A stretch of 64,000 bases of DNA from Hymenobacter sp. J193. GTDB lineage: Bacteria > Bacteroidota > Bacteroidia > Cytophagales > Hymenobacteraceae. The notes beneath the pieces are model-generated. The model was not told where the DNA came from, searched no databases, and saw only the letters and a program-made list of their open reading frames with translations. Made by a program: the position numbers and the translations under genes. The stretch is taken from positions 1,550,001 through 1,614,000 of the forward strand of contig NZ_JAJONE010000001.1 in the NCBI RefSeq assembly GCF_024700075.1, written 5' to 3'. Below are positions 16,713 through 24,804 of this stretch, one piece after another (position 1 is the stretch's first letter; every line of letters begins with the position of its first letter).

Positions 16713-17852
16713 GTGAGCATTCTCATAATCGGTGGGGGGCTGGCCGGGCTGGCTGCAGCCCTTGACCTGGCCGGGCGCGGGCTGGCCGTTACGCTGGTGG
16801 AGCGCAAGCAATACCCTTTCCACCGGGTGTGCGGCGAATACATTTCCAACGAGGTGCTGCCTTATCTGCGCCGCCTCGGCGCCGACCCCGCCGTGCTGCG
16901 CCCGGCCCGCATTGAGCAGCTGCTGGTCAGTTCCCCGGCTGGCCGCGTGGTGCGCGCCCCGCTGGGTTTGGGCGGCTTTGGAATAAGCCGCTACCAGCTC
17001 GACTTTTTCCTGTACCAGCTGGCCCTGGAGCGTGGCGTGCAAGTGGAAACCGCCACCGTCGCCGACATAGTTTTTGATGCCGCTACGAGTACGCACCGCG
17101 CTACCCTGGCCGATGGCCGCACGCTTACGGCGCAGGTGGTGCTGGGCGCCTATGGCAAGCGGGCCAACCTCGACCGGCAGCTCAACCGCCCCTTTTTCCG
17201 GCAACGCTCCCCTTACCTGGCCGTCAAGTACCACCTGCGCTACGACTTCCCGCGCCACCTCATTGCCCTGCACAACTTCGCCGACGGCTACGCGGGCCTG
17301 TCTGCCATCGAAGACGACAAGTACTGCTTCTGCTACCTCACCACCCGCCAAAACCTTAAGCAGCACGGCACCATTCCAGCTCTCGAAACTGCCGTGCTGG
17401 CCCGCAACCCCTTTCTGGCCCGGGTATTCGGGCAAGCCGAATTCCTGTATCCGCAGCCCGAGGTTATCAACGAAATATCCTTCGCCCCGAAAGCGCCGGT
17501 GGAAAACCACGTGCTGATGTGCGGCGACGCGGCCGGGCTGATTACCCCACTGTGCGGCAATGGCATGGCCATGGCCCTGCACGGCGCGGCCCTGGCCGCC
17601 GAGCATATCCATGCCTTCGTGCGGGGCGACGTCGGGCGACCGGAGTTGGAAAGCTGCTACCGGCAGGCCTGGCAGCGGCAGTTTGGCAGCCGCCTGCGCG
17701 TGGGCCGCACCGTGCAGCGGCTGTTTGGCCGCCCCGTGATGAGCGAAGCTGGTTATTGGCGGGCTGCGCTACTGGCCAGCTGCCGTGCGGACACTTATTG
17801 GCGGCACCCACGGCCAACCGTTTTAATCCTGTTCCAGGGTACGCGGGCCTAA
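16713..17852 (+). CDS. FAD-dependent oxidoreductase of the geranylgeranyl reductase/hydroxylase family
   Basis: A 379-residue flavoprotein. The GTG at 16713 opens SILIIGGGLAGLAAALDLAGRG, the FAD-binding Rossmann motif, right at the N-terminus; a TTG at 16656 would add 19 residues of non-conserved lead. Further family marks are HRVCGEYIS near residue 35 and the second FAD motif VLMCGDAAGLITPLCGNGMAMAL near 270-290. It is followed 42 nt later by the type III PKS and then the methyltransferase. The set resembles the Streptomyces srsABC trio, where the flavoprotein hydroxylates an alkylresorcinol to a quinone. That role is an inference from context; a reductase role is possible. Confidence 0.8.
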   Translation: MSILIIGGGLAGLAAALDLAGRGLAVTLVERKQYPFHRVCGEYISNEVLPYLRRLGADPAVLRPARIEQLLVSSPAGRVVRAPLGLGGFGISRYQLDFFLYQLALERGVQVETATVADIVFDAATSTHRATLADGRTLTAQVVLGAYGKRANLDRQLNRPFFRQRSPYLAVKYHLRYDFPRHLIALHNFADGYAGLSAIEDDKYCFCYLTTRQNLKQHGTIPALETAVLARNPFLARVFGQAEFLYPQPEVINEISFAPKAPVENHVLMCGDAAGLITPLCGNGMAMALHGAALAAEHIHAFVRGDVGRPELESCYRQAWQRQFGSRLRVGRTVQRLFGRPVMSEAGYWRAALLASCRADTYWRHPRPTVLILFQGTRA

Positions 17853-17894
17853 CTCAATTAGGGCAGGCGGCGTACTTTGCGTAAACTGCACCGA

Positions 17895-19007
17895 ATGTCC
17901 AGCTACCTGTGTGCCATTGGCACTGCTACCCCACCGCACCGCCTTGCCCAGCCCCAGATAGCCGACTTTATGGCCCAGGCGCTTCAGCTGGATGCGCCCG
18001 AAGCCCGCAAGCTCCGCGCCCTCTACCGGGTGTCGGGCATTGAGCACCGCTACTCCGTGCTGCCCGATTATGGCCAGCATAACGGTCAATACACGTTTTT
18101 TCCGAACACCCCGGGCCTGGAGCCCTTCCCAACAGTTGGGCAGCGGCTGGCTTCGTACCGGGAGCACGCGCTGCCCCTGTCGGTGGAGGCGGCCCGTGCC
18201 TGCCTGGCTCAGCTGCCGGAGTTGACATCTCAGGATATCACCCATCTTATCACGGTAAGCTGCACGGGCATGTACGCGCCGGGACTGGATATTGAGCTGG
18301 TACACGCGCTGGGCCTTTCGCCCCATGTGCAGCGCACCTGCGTGAACTTTATGGGCTGCTACGCGGCCTTCAATGCCCTGAAACTGGCCGACGCCTTCTG
18401 CCGGGCCGATGCCCAGGCGCGGGTCCTGATTGTGTGCACGGAACTCTGCACCCTGCACTTCCAGAAAAGCCGCGAAGAAGACCACCTGATTTCCAATGCG
18501 CTGTTTGGCGACGGCTCGGCGGCGGCGCTGGTGCAGGCCCGGCCCGCCGCCCAGGGCGCCAGCCTGGCCCTGCAGGCCTTCCACTGCGACCTGGAGCCCG
18601 AGGGCCATGCCGATATGGCTTGGCACATCAACGACTTCGGGTTTGAAATGACCTTGTCGTCGTACGTGCCGCGTATGATTCAGAAGGGCATCCGTCAGCT
18701 CACGGAGCAGCTGCTCCGGCGGCTGCCGGTTAAGCTGGCCGATATCCGGGCGTTTGCCATTCATCCGGGCGGCCGCAAGATTCTGGAAACCATTGAACAG
18801 GAGCTGGGCCTGTCGCGCCACGACAACCGCTTTGCCTACCAGGTGCTGCGCGACTACGGTAATATGTCGTCGGCCACGGTGCTGTTTGTGCTGCACGAGC
18901 TGCTGGCATCTTTCACCGCCGCCGATGCCGGGGCACCCGTGCTCAGCTTTGCGTTTGGTCCGGGTCTCACCCTGGAATCCATGCTGTTGCAGGTCGCCTA
19001 TGCCTGA
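17895..19007 (+). CDS. Type III polyketide synthase
   Basis: A 370-residue chalcone/stilbene synthase-type enzyme that would extend an acyl starter with malonyl units. The catalytic triad is visible: Cys155 in NFMGCYAAFNAL, His290 in FAIHPGGRKIL and Asn323 in YGNMSSATVLF. The ATG at 17895 (MSSYLCAIGTATPP) is the normal start. Bacterial enzymes of this kind make alkylresorcinols or alkylpyrones from fatty acyl starters. The stop overlaps the methyltransferase start by 8 nt, so the two are translationally coupled. Confidence 0.92.
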   Translation: MSSYLCAIGTATPPHRLAQPQIADFMAQALQLDAPEARKLRALYRVSGIEHRYSVLPDYGQHNGQYTFFPNTPGLEPFPTVGQRLASYREHALPLSVEAARACLAQLPELTSQDITHLITVSCTGMYAPGLDIELVHALGLSPHVQRTCVNFMGCYAAFNALKLADAFCRADAQARVLIVCTELCTLHFQKSREEDHLISNALFGDGSAAALVQARPAAQGASLALQAFHCDLEPEGHADMAWHINDFGFEMTLSSYVPRMIQKGIRQLTEQLLRRLPVKLADIRAFAIHPGGRKILETIEQELGLSRHDNRFAYQVLRDYGNMSSATVLFVLHELLASFTAADAGAPVLSFAFGPGLTLESMLLQVAYA

Positions 19008-19710
19008 TTTCTCCCGCCGCGCCACCGGGCCGGAGCTGATGGACGACCTGACGCTGGCCTCCGATGCCCTTCGCCAGAACCTGGATGAGCTGGCCCTCAT
19101 CAACGCCCGCCTGGGGGGCTACAACGTAGTGACGCAGGCACTGGAAAAGCTGGCTTTACCCGTGGGCCGCCAGCTGCACCTCGCCGACCTGGGCAGTGGT
19201 GGCGGTGACACGCTGCGCTACGTGGCCCGCTGGGCCCGTCGCCGCGCCGTGCCGGTGCAGCTGGAGGGCATCGATGCCAACGCCTTTATGCTTAGCTACG
19301 CCCGCCAGCACAGCGCCGGCTACCCCGAAATCAGTTTCTCACAGCACGACATTTTCTCCCCTAAGTTTCAGCAGCGGCGCTTCGATGTACTGACGTGCAG
19401 CCTGTTCTGCCACCATTTCTCGGACGACGACCTGGTGCATTTCCTGCAAACCTGGCAGCAGCAGGCCCGCGTGGCCGTCATCATCAACGACCTGCACCGT
19501 CACCCGCTGGCATACTACAGCATCAAGTGGCTCACGCGCCTGCTCGGCGGCTCCTACCTGGTTCAGCACGACGCGCCCCTGTCCGTAGCCCGGGCGTTCC
19601 GGCGCACCGACTGGGAGCAACTGCTGAAGCAGGCCGGCATCACGCGCTATACCCTGCGCTGGTGCTGGGCGTTCCGGTGGCAGCTGATAGTGCCCGCTAT
19701 GGGCGCCTGA
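19000..19710 (+). CDS. Class I SAM-dependent methyltransferase, type III PKS partner
   Basis: A 236-residue methyltransferase. The SAM-binding motif I reads HLADLGSGGGDTLRYV near residues 62-77, followed by the acidic LEGIDAN strand end and DVLTCSLFCHHFSDDDL as motif IV. The ATG at 19000 lies inside the last codons of the PKS gene. It probably methylates the phenolic product of the PKS on oxygen or carbon, by analogy with srsB-type genes; the substrate itself cannot be read from sequence. The ORF is open further upstream, but only as a shadow of the PKS. Confidence 0.87.
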   Translation: MPDFSRRATGPELMDDLTLASDALRQNLDELALINARLGGYNVVTQALEKLALPVGRQLHLADLGSGGGDTLRYVARWARRRAVPVQLEGIDANAFMLSYARQHSAGYPEISFSQHDIFSPKFQQRRFDVLTCSLFCHHFSDDDLVHFLQTWQQQARVAVIINDLHRHPLAYYSIKWLTRLLGGSYLVQHDAPLSVARAFRRTDWEQLLKQAGITRYTLRWCWAFRWQLIVPAMGA

Positions 19711-19841
19711 AGTTGGATTTCGCGGGAAGCTTCTATCTTTTCCGGCGAATCAATTCGTCACTTGTTCCCCTATGATGCGCAGCGGGCACCGGCCTGGTAT
19801 GGGTGTGGCCTCGTTCTGCTGCTCGCTGGGCTGCGCCAGCC

Positions 19842-20750
19842 TTATCCCCACAGGTTCTGTGCGGCCCGAAAGGTGTTGGCGTGGGCTTCGATGATGTCGG
19901 TCAGCCGCTCGGAATAGCCGCCGCCCATGCACACCACCACCGGAAGAGCATGCCGGTGGCAAAGGCCCAGCACGTACTCGTCGCGGCGGCGGCAGCCTTC
20001 CCGGGTGAGGCTCAGATGGCCCAGCTTGTCGGTGGCCAGCACATCTACCCCACTCAGGTACAGCACGAAATCCGGCCGCACTTCATCCAGCAGGCGGGGC
20101 AGCGCTTCGGCCAGCAGCTGCAGGTACGTGGCGTCGTCGGTGCCATCGGGCAGGGCCAGATCCAGATCCGACTGCTCCTTGCGGTGCGGGTAGTTGCGGG
20201 CCCCGTGCATAGAGAAAGTAAACACGCGGGGCTCCTCCCGAAAAATACTGGCCGTGCCGTTGCCCTGGTGCACATCCAGGTCCACGATCAGCACCTGGCG
20301 GACGCCCAGTTCCGGCCGGGCCAGCAGCCAGGCAGCCGCCGCCGCCTGGTCGTTGAGCAGGCAAAATCCTTCGCCCCGGTCCCGGAAAGCGTGGTGGGTG
20401 CCGCCGGCCACGTTCAGGGCCGCGCCGTGTTGCAGGGCATGGCGGGCGCAGGCCAGGGTCCCGCCCAGAATGGTTACCTCTCGCTCTATCAATTCCGGGC
20501 TCCACGGAAAGCCGGTGGCTCGCTCTTCCTGGCGCGTGAGCTGGCCATGCCGCAGGCGCAGGTAGTAGCCGGAGTCGTGCACGGGCAGAATATCGGCTGC
20601 GGTGGCGGCAGCGGGCTGAAAGAGGTTGGCCTCGCTGATAGTGCCTTCCCGCAAAAGCTGCTCGGGCAGCAGCTCGTATTTGAGCATCGGAAAGCGGTGG
20701 CCCGCAGGCAGCGGATGAGCGTAGAGCGGCGCCCAAGCAATAGCGACCAT
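19842..20750 (-). CDS. Histone deacetylase-family hydrolase
   Basis: A 302-residue arginase/deacetylase-fold zinc hydrolase of the class II HDAC / AcuC-like group. Catalytic marks are GGTHHAF near residue 115 (the His pair), VDLDVHQGNGT near 155 (zinc Asp and His), LSGVDVLATDKLG near 230 (third zinc ligand) and GGGYS near 275. Bacterial members deacetylate small acetylated amines or proteins. It is convergent with the methyltransferase and ends 131 nt from it. The tRNA-Val terminator lies 36 nt upstream of its start. Confidence 0.9.
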   Translation of the reverse strand: MVAIAWAPLYAHPLPAGHRFPMLKYELLPEQLLREGTISEANLFQPAAATAADILPVHDSGYYLRLRHGQLTRQEERATGFPWSPELIEREVTILGGTLACARHALQHGAALNVAGGTHHAFRDRGEGFCLLNDQAAAAAWLLARPELGVRQVLIVDLDVHQGNGTASIFREEPRVFTFSMHGARNYPHRKEQSDLDLALPDGTDDATYLQLLAEALPRLLDEVRPDFVLYLSGVDVLATDKLGHLSLTREGCRRRDEYVLGLCHRHALPVVVCMGGGYSERLTDIIEAHANTFRAAQNLWG

Positions 20751-20785
20751 AGAAGAGCAGCCGGAATGAAAACGGCCGGATACAA

Positions 20786-20813
20786 AAATAACCGCTCTCT
20801 CAGGCGGTTATTT
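20786..20813 (-). terminator. Terminator of tRNA-Val
   Basis: AAATAACCGC pairs with GCGGTTATTT; the minus-strand tail is TTATTTTTGT. It lies 68 nt past the tRNA 3' end. Confidence 0.8.
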
Positions 20814-20880
20814 CCGGATTCGGGAAAATGAAGCGGGCAGCGGCTCTGGCAAAAGCTGCCGCCCACGAAGGGGGAAGAAG

Positions 20881-20955
20881 TGAGGTATACTGGGTTCGAA
20901 CCAGTGACCTCTACCCTGTCAAGGTAGCGCTCTAAACCAGCTGAGCTAATACCCC
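20881..20955 (-). tRNA. tRNA-Val (GAC)
   Basis: A 75-nt cloverleaf on the minus strand: acceptor GGGGTAT/ATACCTC with one G-U pair, D stem GCTC/GAGC, anticodon stem CTACC/GGTAG with loop TTGACAG (anticodon GAC), T arm ACTGG-TTCGAAC-CCAGT and discriminator A. CCA is not encoded. Confidence 0.95.
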
Positions 20956-20988
20956 GCAAGCCCCCGACTGGTGGCGGCCGTAAAAGGC

Positions 20989-21018
20989 CAAATATACAAG
21001 TCAGTTTGATTTTCGCAA
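20989..21018 (-). promoter_or_regulatory. Promoter of tRNA-Val
   Basis: On the minus strand TTG (21016-21018), a 19-nt spacer and TATATTTG (20989-20996) match the Bacteroidota primary-sigma consensus exactly. The expected transcript start is about 25-30 nt ahead of the tRNA. Confidence 0.72.
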
Positions 21019-21151
21019 TAAAAATCTGGAGTCTTTTTTCGAGTCGGTTTCGGCTGCCGCAACATTCTTTTCGGATGTAAGTATAGTCGCATACAAATAG
21101 CCCGGCTATCGGCCTTTCCGGCGACTTTTTTCCACCCGAAATTCTCTTCTT

Positions 21152-21844
21152 ATGAAAAAGCTTCTGCTCCTGCTTTCCTGCGCCATGGCGTCGGTTACGG
21201 TAGCCTCCGCCCAGGATGGCCCCATCGGCGTCCGCAAATCCACTGACTATGCTTCCGGCAGCTCCAGCGACTCCCGCAATGGGGGCTTCGGCATCAAGGG
21301 CGGCGTGAACTTCGCCGACATCCGCGGCGACGGTAAGAAAAGCTACGGCGACGCCAAGAACTACAACAGCTTCCACGCGGGCTTCTATTCGCAGTTCAGC
21401 TTCTCCGACAAGTTCTCGCTGCAGCCCGAAATACTCTACAGCCGCCAGGGCTTTGAAGGAAGCAATCCAGCAAGTGTTCAACCTGGCACTTACATCACTC
21501 GCCTAGATTACATCCAAGTACCGGTGCTGCTTGTATATAACATTTTGGATAATGTAAGTGTGCATGTAGGCCCGCAAGTTTCATTGCTCACGAAGGTGAA
21601 AGAAAACGATGTTGAACGGAAAATTGCCGACGAGAACAATACATACGGGTACAGTTACAGCAGCCTTGATTATGGCTTGTCAGCCGGCCTTGAAGCGCGA
21701 GTAGGACCAGCCCGTGTGGGCGGCCGTTATACTGCCGGCTTTGCTGACATTATTAAAGACCCCACCAGCAATGCGGCTATGGGAGTCGAAGCAATTAAGA
21801 ACGGTGCTTTTCAGGTGTACGTAGGTATCGGTATCACCAACTAA
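21152..21844 (+). CDS. Outer-membrane beta-barrel protein (PorT-like family)
   Basis: A 230-residue protein with signal peptide MKKLLLLLSCAMASVTVASAQ, a short polar segment, and then alternating strands typical of the OMP_b-brl_2 family: FGIKGGVNFADI, FHAGFYSQFSF, LQPEILYSRQGF, YIQVPVLLVYNI, VHVGPQVSLLTKV, YGLSAGLEARVGPARVGGRYTAGF, with a closing FQVYVGIGITN strand. Eight strands are likely. The 3' half (from about 21460) is richer in A and T than the 5' half. Function beyond an outer-membrane barrel is unknown. Confidence 0.87.
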   Translation: MKKLLLLLSCAMASVTVASAQDGPIGVRKSTDYASGSSSDSRNGGFGIKGGVNFADIRGDGKKSYGDAKNYNSFHAGFYSQFSFSDKFSLQPEILYSRQGFEGSNPASVQPGTYITRLDYIQVPVLLVYNILDNVSVHVGPQVSLLTKVKENDVERKIADENNTYGYSYSSLDYGLSAGLEARVGPARVGGRYTAGFADIIKDPTSNAAMGVEAIKNGAFQVYVGIGITN

Positions 21845-21862
21845 GTTTCCCGATTTTTTCCT

Positions 21863-21899
21863 AAAAAAGCCCCGCCGTACATTACGGCGGGGCTTTTTT
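21863..21899. terminator. Bidirectional terminator between convergent genes
   Basis: AAAAAAGCCCCGCCGTA pairs perfectly with TACGGCGGGGCTTTTTT around a 3-nt loop. It serves the barrel gene on the plus strand and the PfpI-type gene on the minus strand. Confidence 0.93.
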
Positions 21900-21917
21900 G
21901 GGCTTACCCAAAGGCGT

Positions 21918-22472
21918 TTACTTGCCTACCAGGGCTTCTTTGATCTTCTCGTTGAAGTTGGGAATATCCTGGGGGTTGCGGCTGGTGATGAGGTTGCCAT
22001 CGACCACCACGGTTTCGTCAACCCAGCGGCCACCGGCGTTTTTCACGTCGGTTTGCAGGCTGGGCCAGCTGGTAATTTGCTTGTCCTGCACCACGTCGGC
22101 TTCTACCAGCACCCAAGGGCCATGGCATATGGCAGCCACCGGCTTGCCGGAGGCCACAAACTCCTTCACGAAGCTTACTACCTCCGGCTTGGTGCGCAAC
22201 ACGTCGGGGTTCATCTGGCCACCGGGCAGCACCAGCGCGTCGTAGTCGGCCACTTTCACCTCACCGATTACTTTGTCCACGTCCACTTTGTCGCCCCAGT
22301 CTTTCTGGTCCCAGCCTTTGATGGAGCCGCTTTTCAGGGAGATGATGTGGGTCTTAGCGCCTTCATCTTCGAGGTACTTTTTGGGCTTTTCGAGCTCCGA
22401 CTGCTCAAATCCGTCGGTGGCAATGATGGCTATGGTTTTGCCCTTCAGGGCGTCGCTTCCGAAAATACTCAT
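21918..22472 (-). CDS. PfpI/DJ-1 family type 1 glutamine amidotransferase-like protein
   Basis: A 184-residue DJ-1/PfpI protein. The nucleophile elbow is AAICHGPWVL near residues 111-120 with Cys114; Glu in TDGFEQSE near residue 22 completes the usual Glu-Cys pair. The LVLPGGQMNPDVLR segment is typical of the YhbO/PfpI branch, which has been linked to stress survival and deglycase or protease activity. No signal peptide. Single gene between two terminators. Confidence 0.9.
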   Translation of the reverse strand: MSIFGSDALKGKTIAIIATDGFEQSELEKPKKYLEDEGAKTHIISLKSGSIKGWDQKDWGDKVDVDKVIGEVKVADYDALVLPGGQMNPDVLRTKPEVVSFVKEFVASGKPVAAICHGPWVLVEADVVQDKQITSWPSLQTDVKNAGGRWVDETVVVDGNLITSRNPQDIPNFNEKIKEALVGK

Positions 22473-22492
22473 GGAATTGCAGTGTTACGGTT

Positions 22493-22537
22493 AAAAAAGA
22501 AAAGCCGGAGCAACCCTGGCGGGCAACTCCGGCTTTT
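22493..22537 (-). terminator. Terminator of the thioesterase gene
   Basis: AAAGCCGGAG pairs with CTCCGGCTTT; six T follow on the minus strand. It is 26 nt past the stop at 22563. Confidence 0.85.
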
Positions 22538-22562
22538 CTTTAACGCAACTGGCGCCGTGGGG

Positions 22563-23087
22563 TTAGTCTTCCTCGCCGGCGCGCTGGCGCTTGAACTCTT
22601 TGCGCAACGCCTTCACCCGCTCGTCGAAGCCGTCGACATCGTAGTTCACGTCGTCTACGTCCAGGCTTTCCAGCATGTCCATCATTTCATCGGAATGGTC
22701 GGTGCGGGTGCCGGTGCTCACCTGCACGTAGGCCATTTCCGACCACAGCACCGCTTTCAGGCGCAGGCCGTCCTGGCTCAGCATCTGCATTTCCACTACC
22801 AGATTGGAGTTGTCGAAGTGAATGAGCTGGGTGCGGATGCGCACGGTTTCGCCCTGGCGGGCGGGGCGCAGGTAGCTGATGTGGTGCTTGGTAATAACCC
22901 AGCCGGCGTTCTGCTCGCGGGCCAGCTGGCCCATGTTCAGCGCGTAATGCTGAGCTACCTGATCTTCGCGGGCATTGAGGAAGTAGTCGAGGTAGCGGGC
23001 GTTGTTGAGGTGGCCCAGCATGTCGCAATCCTGGAAATAGATGCGGTGGGTGGTTTCGGGCGTGCGCACCAGCGGAGCAGTTGCCAT
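22563..23087 (-). CDS. Acyl-CoA thioesterase, 4HBT hot-dog family
   Basis: A 174-residue hot-dog thioesterase. The YFQDCDMLGHLNNARYLDYF segment near residues 17-36 holds the family's catalytic Asp (QDCDMLGHLNN). The second strand set is VITKHHISYLRPA and TVRIRTQLIHFDNS. The ATG at 23087 (MATAPLVRTPE) is chosen over a GTG-like upstream extension that is rich in basic residues. The C-terminal tail (about 145-174) is acidic then basic and unlike the family. It may free fatty acids or small acyl groups from CoA. Last gene of a minus-strand series from 28476. Confidence 0.85.
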   Translation of the reverse strand: MATAPLVRTPETTHRIYFQDCDMLGHLNNARYLDYFLNAREDQVAQHYALNMGQLAREQNAGWVITKHHISYLRPARQGETVRIRTQLIHFDNSNLVVEMQMLSQDGLRLKAVLWSEMAYVQVSTGTRTDHSDEMMDMLESLDVDDVNYDVDGFDERVKALRKEFKRQRAGEED

Positions 23088-23137
23088 AAGGGGAAGGTTA
23101 ATCGGGAAAAATGCGCGGCGAAGGTAGCGCAAAGCCG

Positions 23138-24241
23138 CTACCGGGGCAGACGATAGGCATCAGCCTGCACCTGGTGCGGTGCGGGCTTGCGTTGGTCGGT
23201 GGGGCTGTCGAACACCAGCAGAATGTGCGTCTCATCGAGCAAGGCCATGCCCTCGGCGCGGTCCTGGCCGGCGGTGGGGCCGGCGCCGTGGGGCACATCG
23301 AACAGGCGGTGCAGCTGCTTTTCGTCGATAAGGCTGTCCTGGGGCAGGCGCAGGGCATCGGGCCAGCGGTACACGGCAATGGTACCGTCGAGGTCCATGG
23401 TGGGCCCCGCCAGCAGCAGGATGTCGGACCCCAGCTGGCGCAGCTCGCGCAGACCCATGCCACCCAGCTGCAGGAAGTGCTTTTTGTAGTACGGCTGGGT
23501 GCTGCCAGGCACTTTGTCGAGGCGCAGGCGGCCGTGCTTGTCCTCGCGAGGCAGCAGCTCCAGCACCACGGCCCAGCCCCGCAGCACCGGTCCGCGCAGG
23601 CCCACGAACAGGCGCCCGTTCTCCCCCACGGCCAGGCCTTCAATATCGAAGCCATTGTCTTTGCCAGGGATTTTCAGGAAGGGCTTGAGGTGAGGGTCGT
23701 CGGCCAGCACGTCCAGCAGCTCGTTGCTGCTGGTGCTGCCGTGCAGCTGGGCAGCGTGCAGGGTTTGGGTAGGGTCGGTGGGATGCGGGGCCTGCTTGTG
23801 CAACTCGTAGTTGCCGGTTTCCGGGTTCAGCAGCAGCGGAATGCGGGCCAGCAGGTAGCGGTTGGGGTCGGCTTTCACCTTCGCCAGCTTTTCGATCTGC
23901 TTTTCCACGTCTTCGTCCTCGGGGTCGGGCTGCTTGCGCTTGAGGCTGTGTGAGCCGATAATCCAGAGGTAGTGGCCGGCCTCGCCCATACCTTCAATAT
24001 CGATTTCCAGGGTTTCGTCGGCGGGCAGATCGAGCAGCTCATCCAACTGGTAAGAGCAATGCTCCCCGAACTCGTGCGGCCCCGTCAGGCGCAGCCGCTC
24101 AATGGTGGTGCGCTCGTCGCAGCTCAGCCAGAGGTTGTCGCCGGTACGCAGCACCGTGGATAGGCCGTCGCGCACGTGCTTGCCGGCCGCATTCAAACTA
24201 AGCTTGGGGTTGAAGTGCAGCGTGTAGGGTTGAGGACGCAT
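23138..24241 (-). CDS. DUF3616 domain protein
   Basis: A 367-residue protein whose body matches the DUF3616 family, a predicted beta-propeller of unknown function. Visible features are SCDERTTIERLRL near residue 40, GHYLWIIGSHSLKRKQP near 85-102, DNGFDIEGLAVGENGRLFVGLRGPVLRGWAVVLEL near 195-230 and DRAEGMALLDETHILLVFDSP near 330-350. It has no signal peptide. It stands 51 nt upstream of the thioesterase gene. Confidence 0.82.
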   Translation of the reverse strand: MRPQPYTLHFNPKLSLNAAGKHVRDGLSTVLRTGDNLWLSCDERTTIERLRLTGPHEFGEHCSYQLDELLDLPADETLEIDIEGMGEAGHYLWIIGSHSLKRKQPDPEDEDVEKQIEKLAKVKADPNRYLLARIPLLLNPETGNYELHKQAPHPTDPTQTLHAAQLHGSTSSNELLDVLADDPHLKPFLKIPGKDNGFDIEGLAVGENGRLFVGLRGPVLRGWAVVLELLPREDKHGRLRLDKVPGSTQPYYKKHFLQLGGMGLRELRQLGSDILLLAGPTMDLDGTIAVYRWPDALRLPQDSLIDEKQLHRLFDVPHGAGPTAGQDRAEGMALLDETHILLVFDSPTDQRKPAPHQVQADAYRLPR

Positions 24242-24294
24242 TTTTGGGATGGAAATGAGGGGATTTAGGCAGTAAAAAGCAGGGGCACCCCAAC

Positions 24295-24735
24295 TTATTT
24301 ATTGCCGGCGCGGATGGCCTGCATTTTGGCCTGCATACTGCGCTTTTTCAGCTGGTACTGCTTGTACTGCTCGGCCGAAAACACCTGCTGCAGCTGCTTT
24401 TCCGACTCGGCATTGATGCGCAGCAGCTCTTTGTTCAGGGCGGGCTTGTCGGCAGCGTACTGGCTGCGGGCTTCGTTCACCTGCTGCACCGTGGAGCGCA
24501 GCAAGGTTCGCACCCTGGTTTGCTGATCATCGGACAGCTGCAGCTCCTCGGCCATCACGCCGGCCAGGTCGCGGGCGGCCGCACGGGCTATAGGCGCGGG
24601 CGCCGGGGCGGCTTTCACCGGCTCGGCGGTAGCAGCAGCCGGAATGTCCTTTTTGCGCCGGGCACAGCTGCTGCCGCTCAGCAAAGCCACACATAGCGCA
24701 AACACTAGTACAACGCGGGGAGAAGAGGAGGACAT
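24295..24735 (-). CDS. Small putative lipoprotein, Spy-like
   Basis: A 146-residue protein with hydrophobic segment VVLVFALCVALLSGSSC, where the cysteine at about residue 24 could be lipidated. An Ala/Pro-rich linker follows, then a helical part with ELQLSDDQQTRVRTLLRS and VFSAEQYKQYQLKKRSM, like the LTxxQ repeats of Spy/CpxP periplasmic proteins. A role in envelope stress or metal sensing is only suggested by that similarity. Compare the protein at 29674, built the same way. Confidence 0.65.
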   Translation of the reverse strand: MSSSSPRVVLVFALCVALLSGSSCARRKKDIPAAATAEPVKAAPAPAPIARAAARDLAGVMAEELQLSDDQQTRVRTLLRSTVQQVNEARSQYAADKPALNKELLRINAESEKQLQQVFSAEQYKQYQLKKRSMQAKMQAIRAGNK

Positions 24736-24804
24736 AGCCGGGAAGTTGGTGCGCCCCCTACTACGCGAAAATCCAACATCCGTTCGCGGGCGGCGCCCGG
24801 GCGG

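Noticed and set aside
17823..19103. 426-codon open frame on the minus strand over the type III PKS gene
   Set aside because: Antisense shadow; the plus frame carries an intact catalytic triad.
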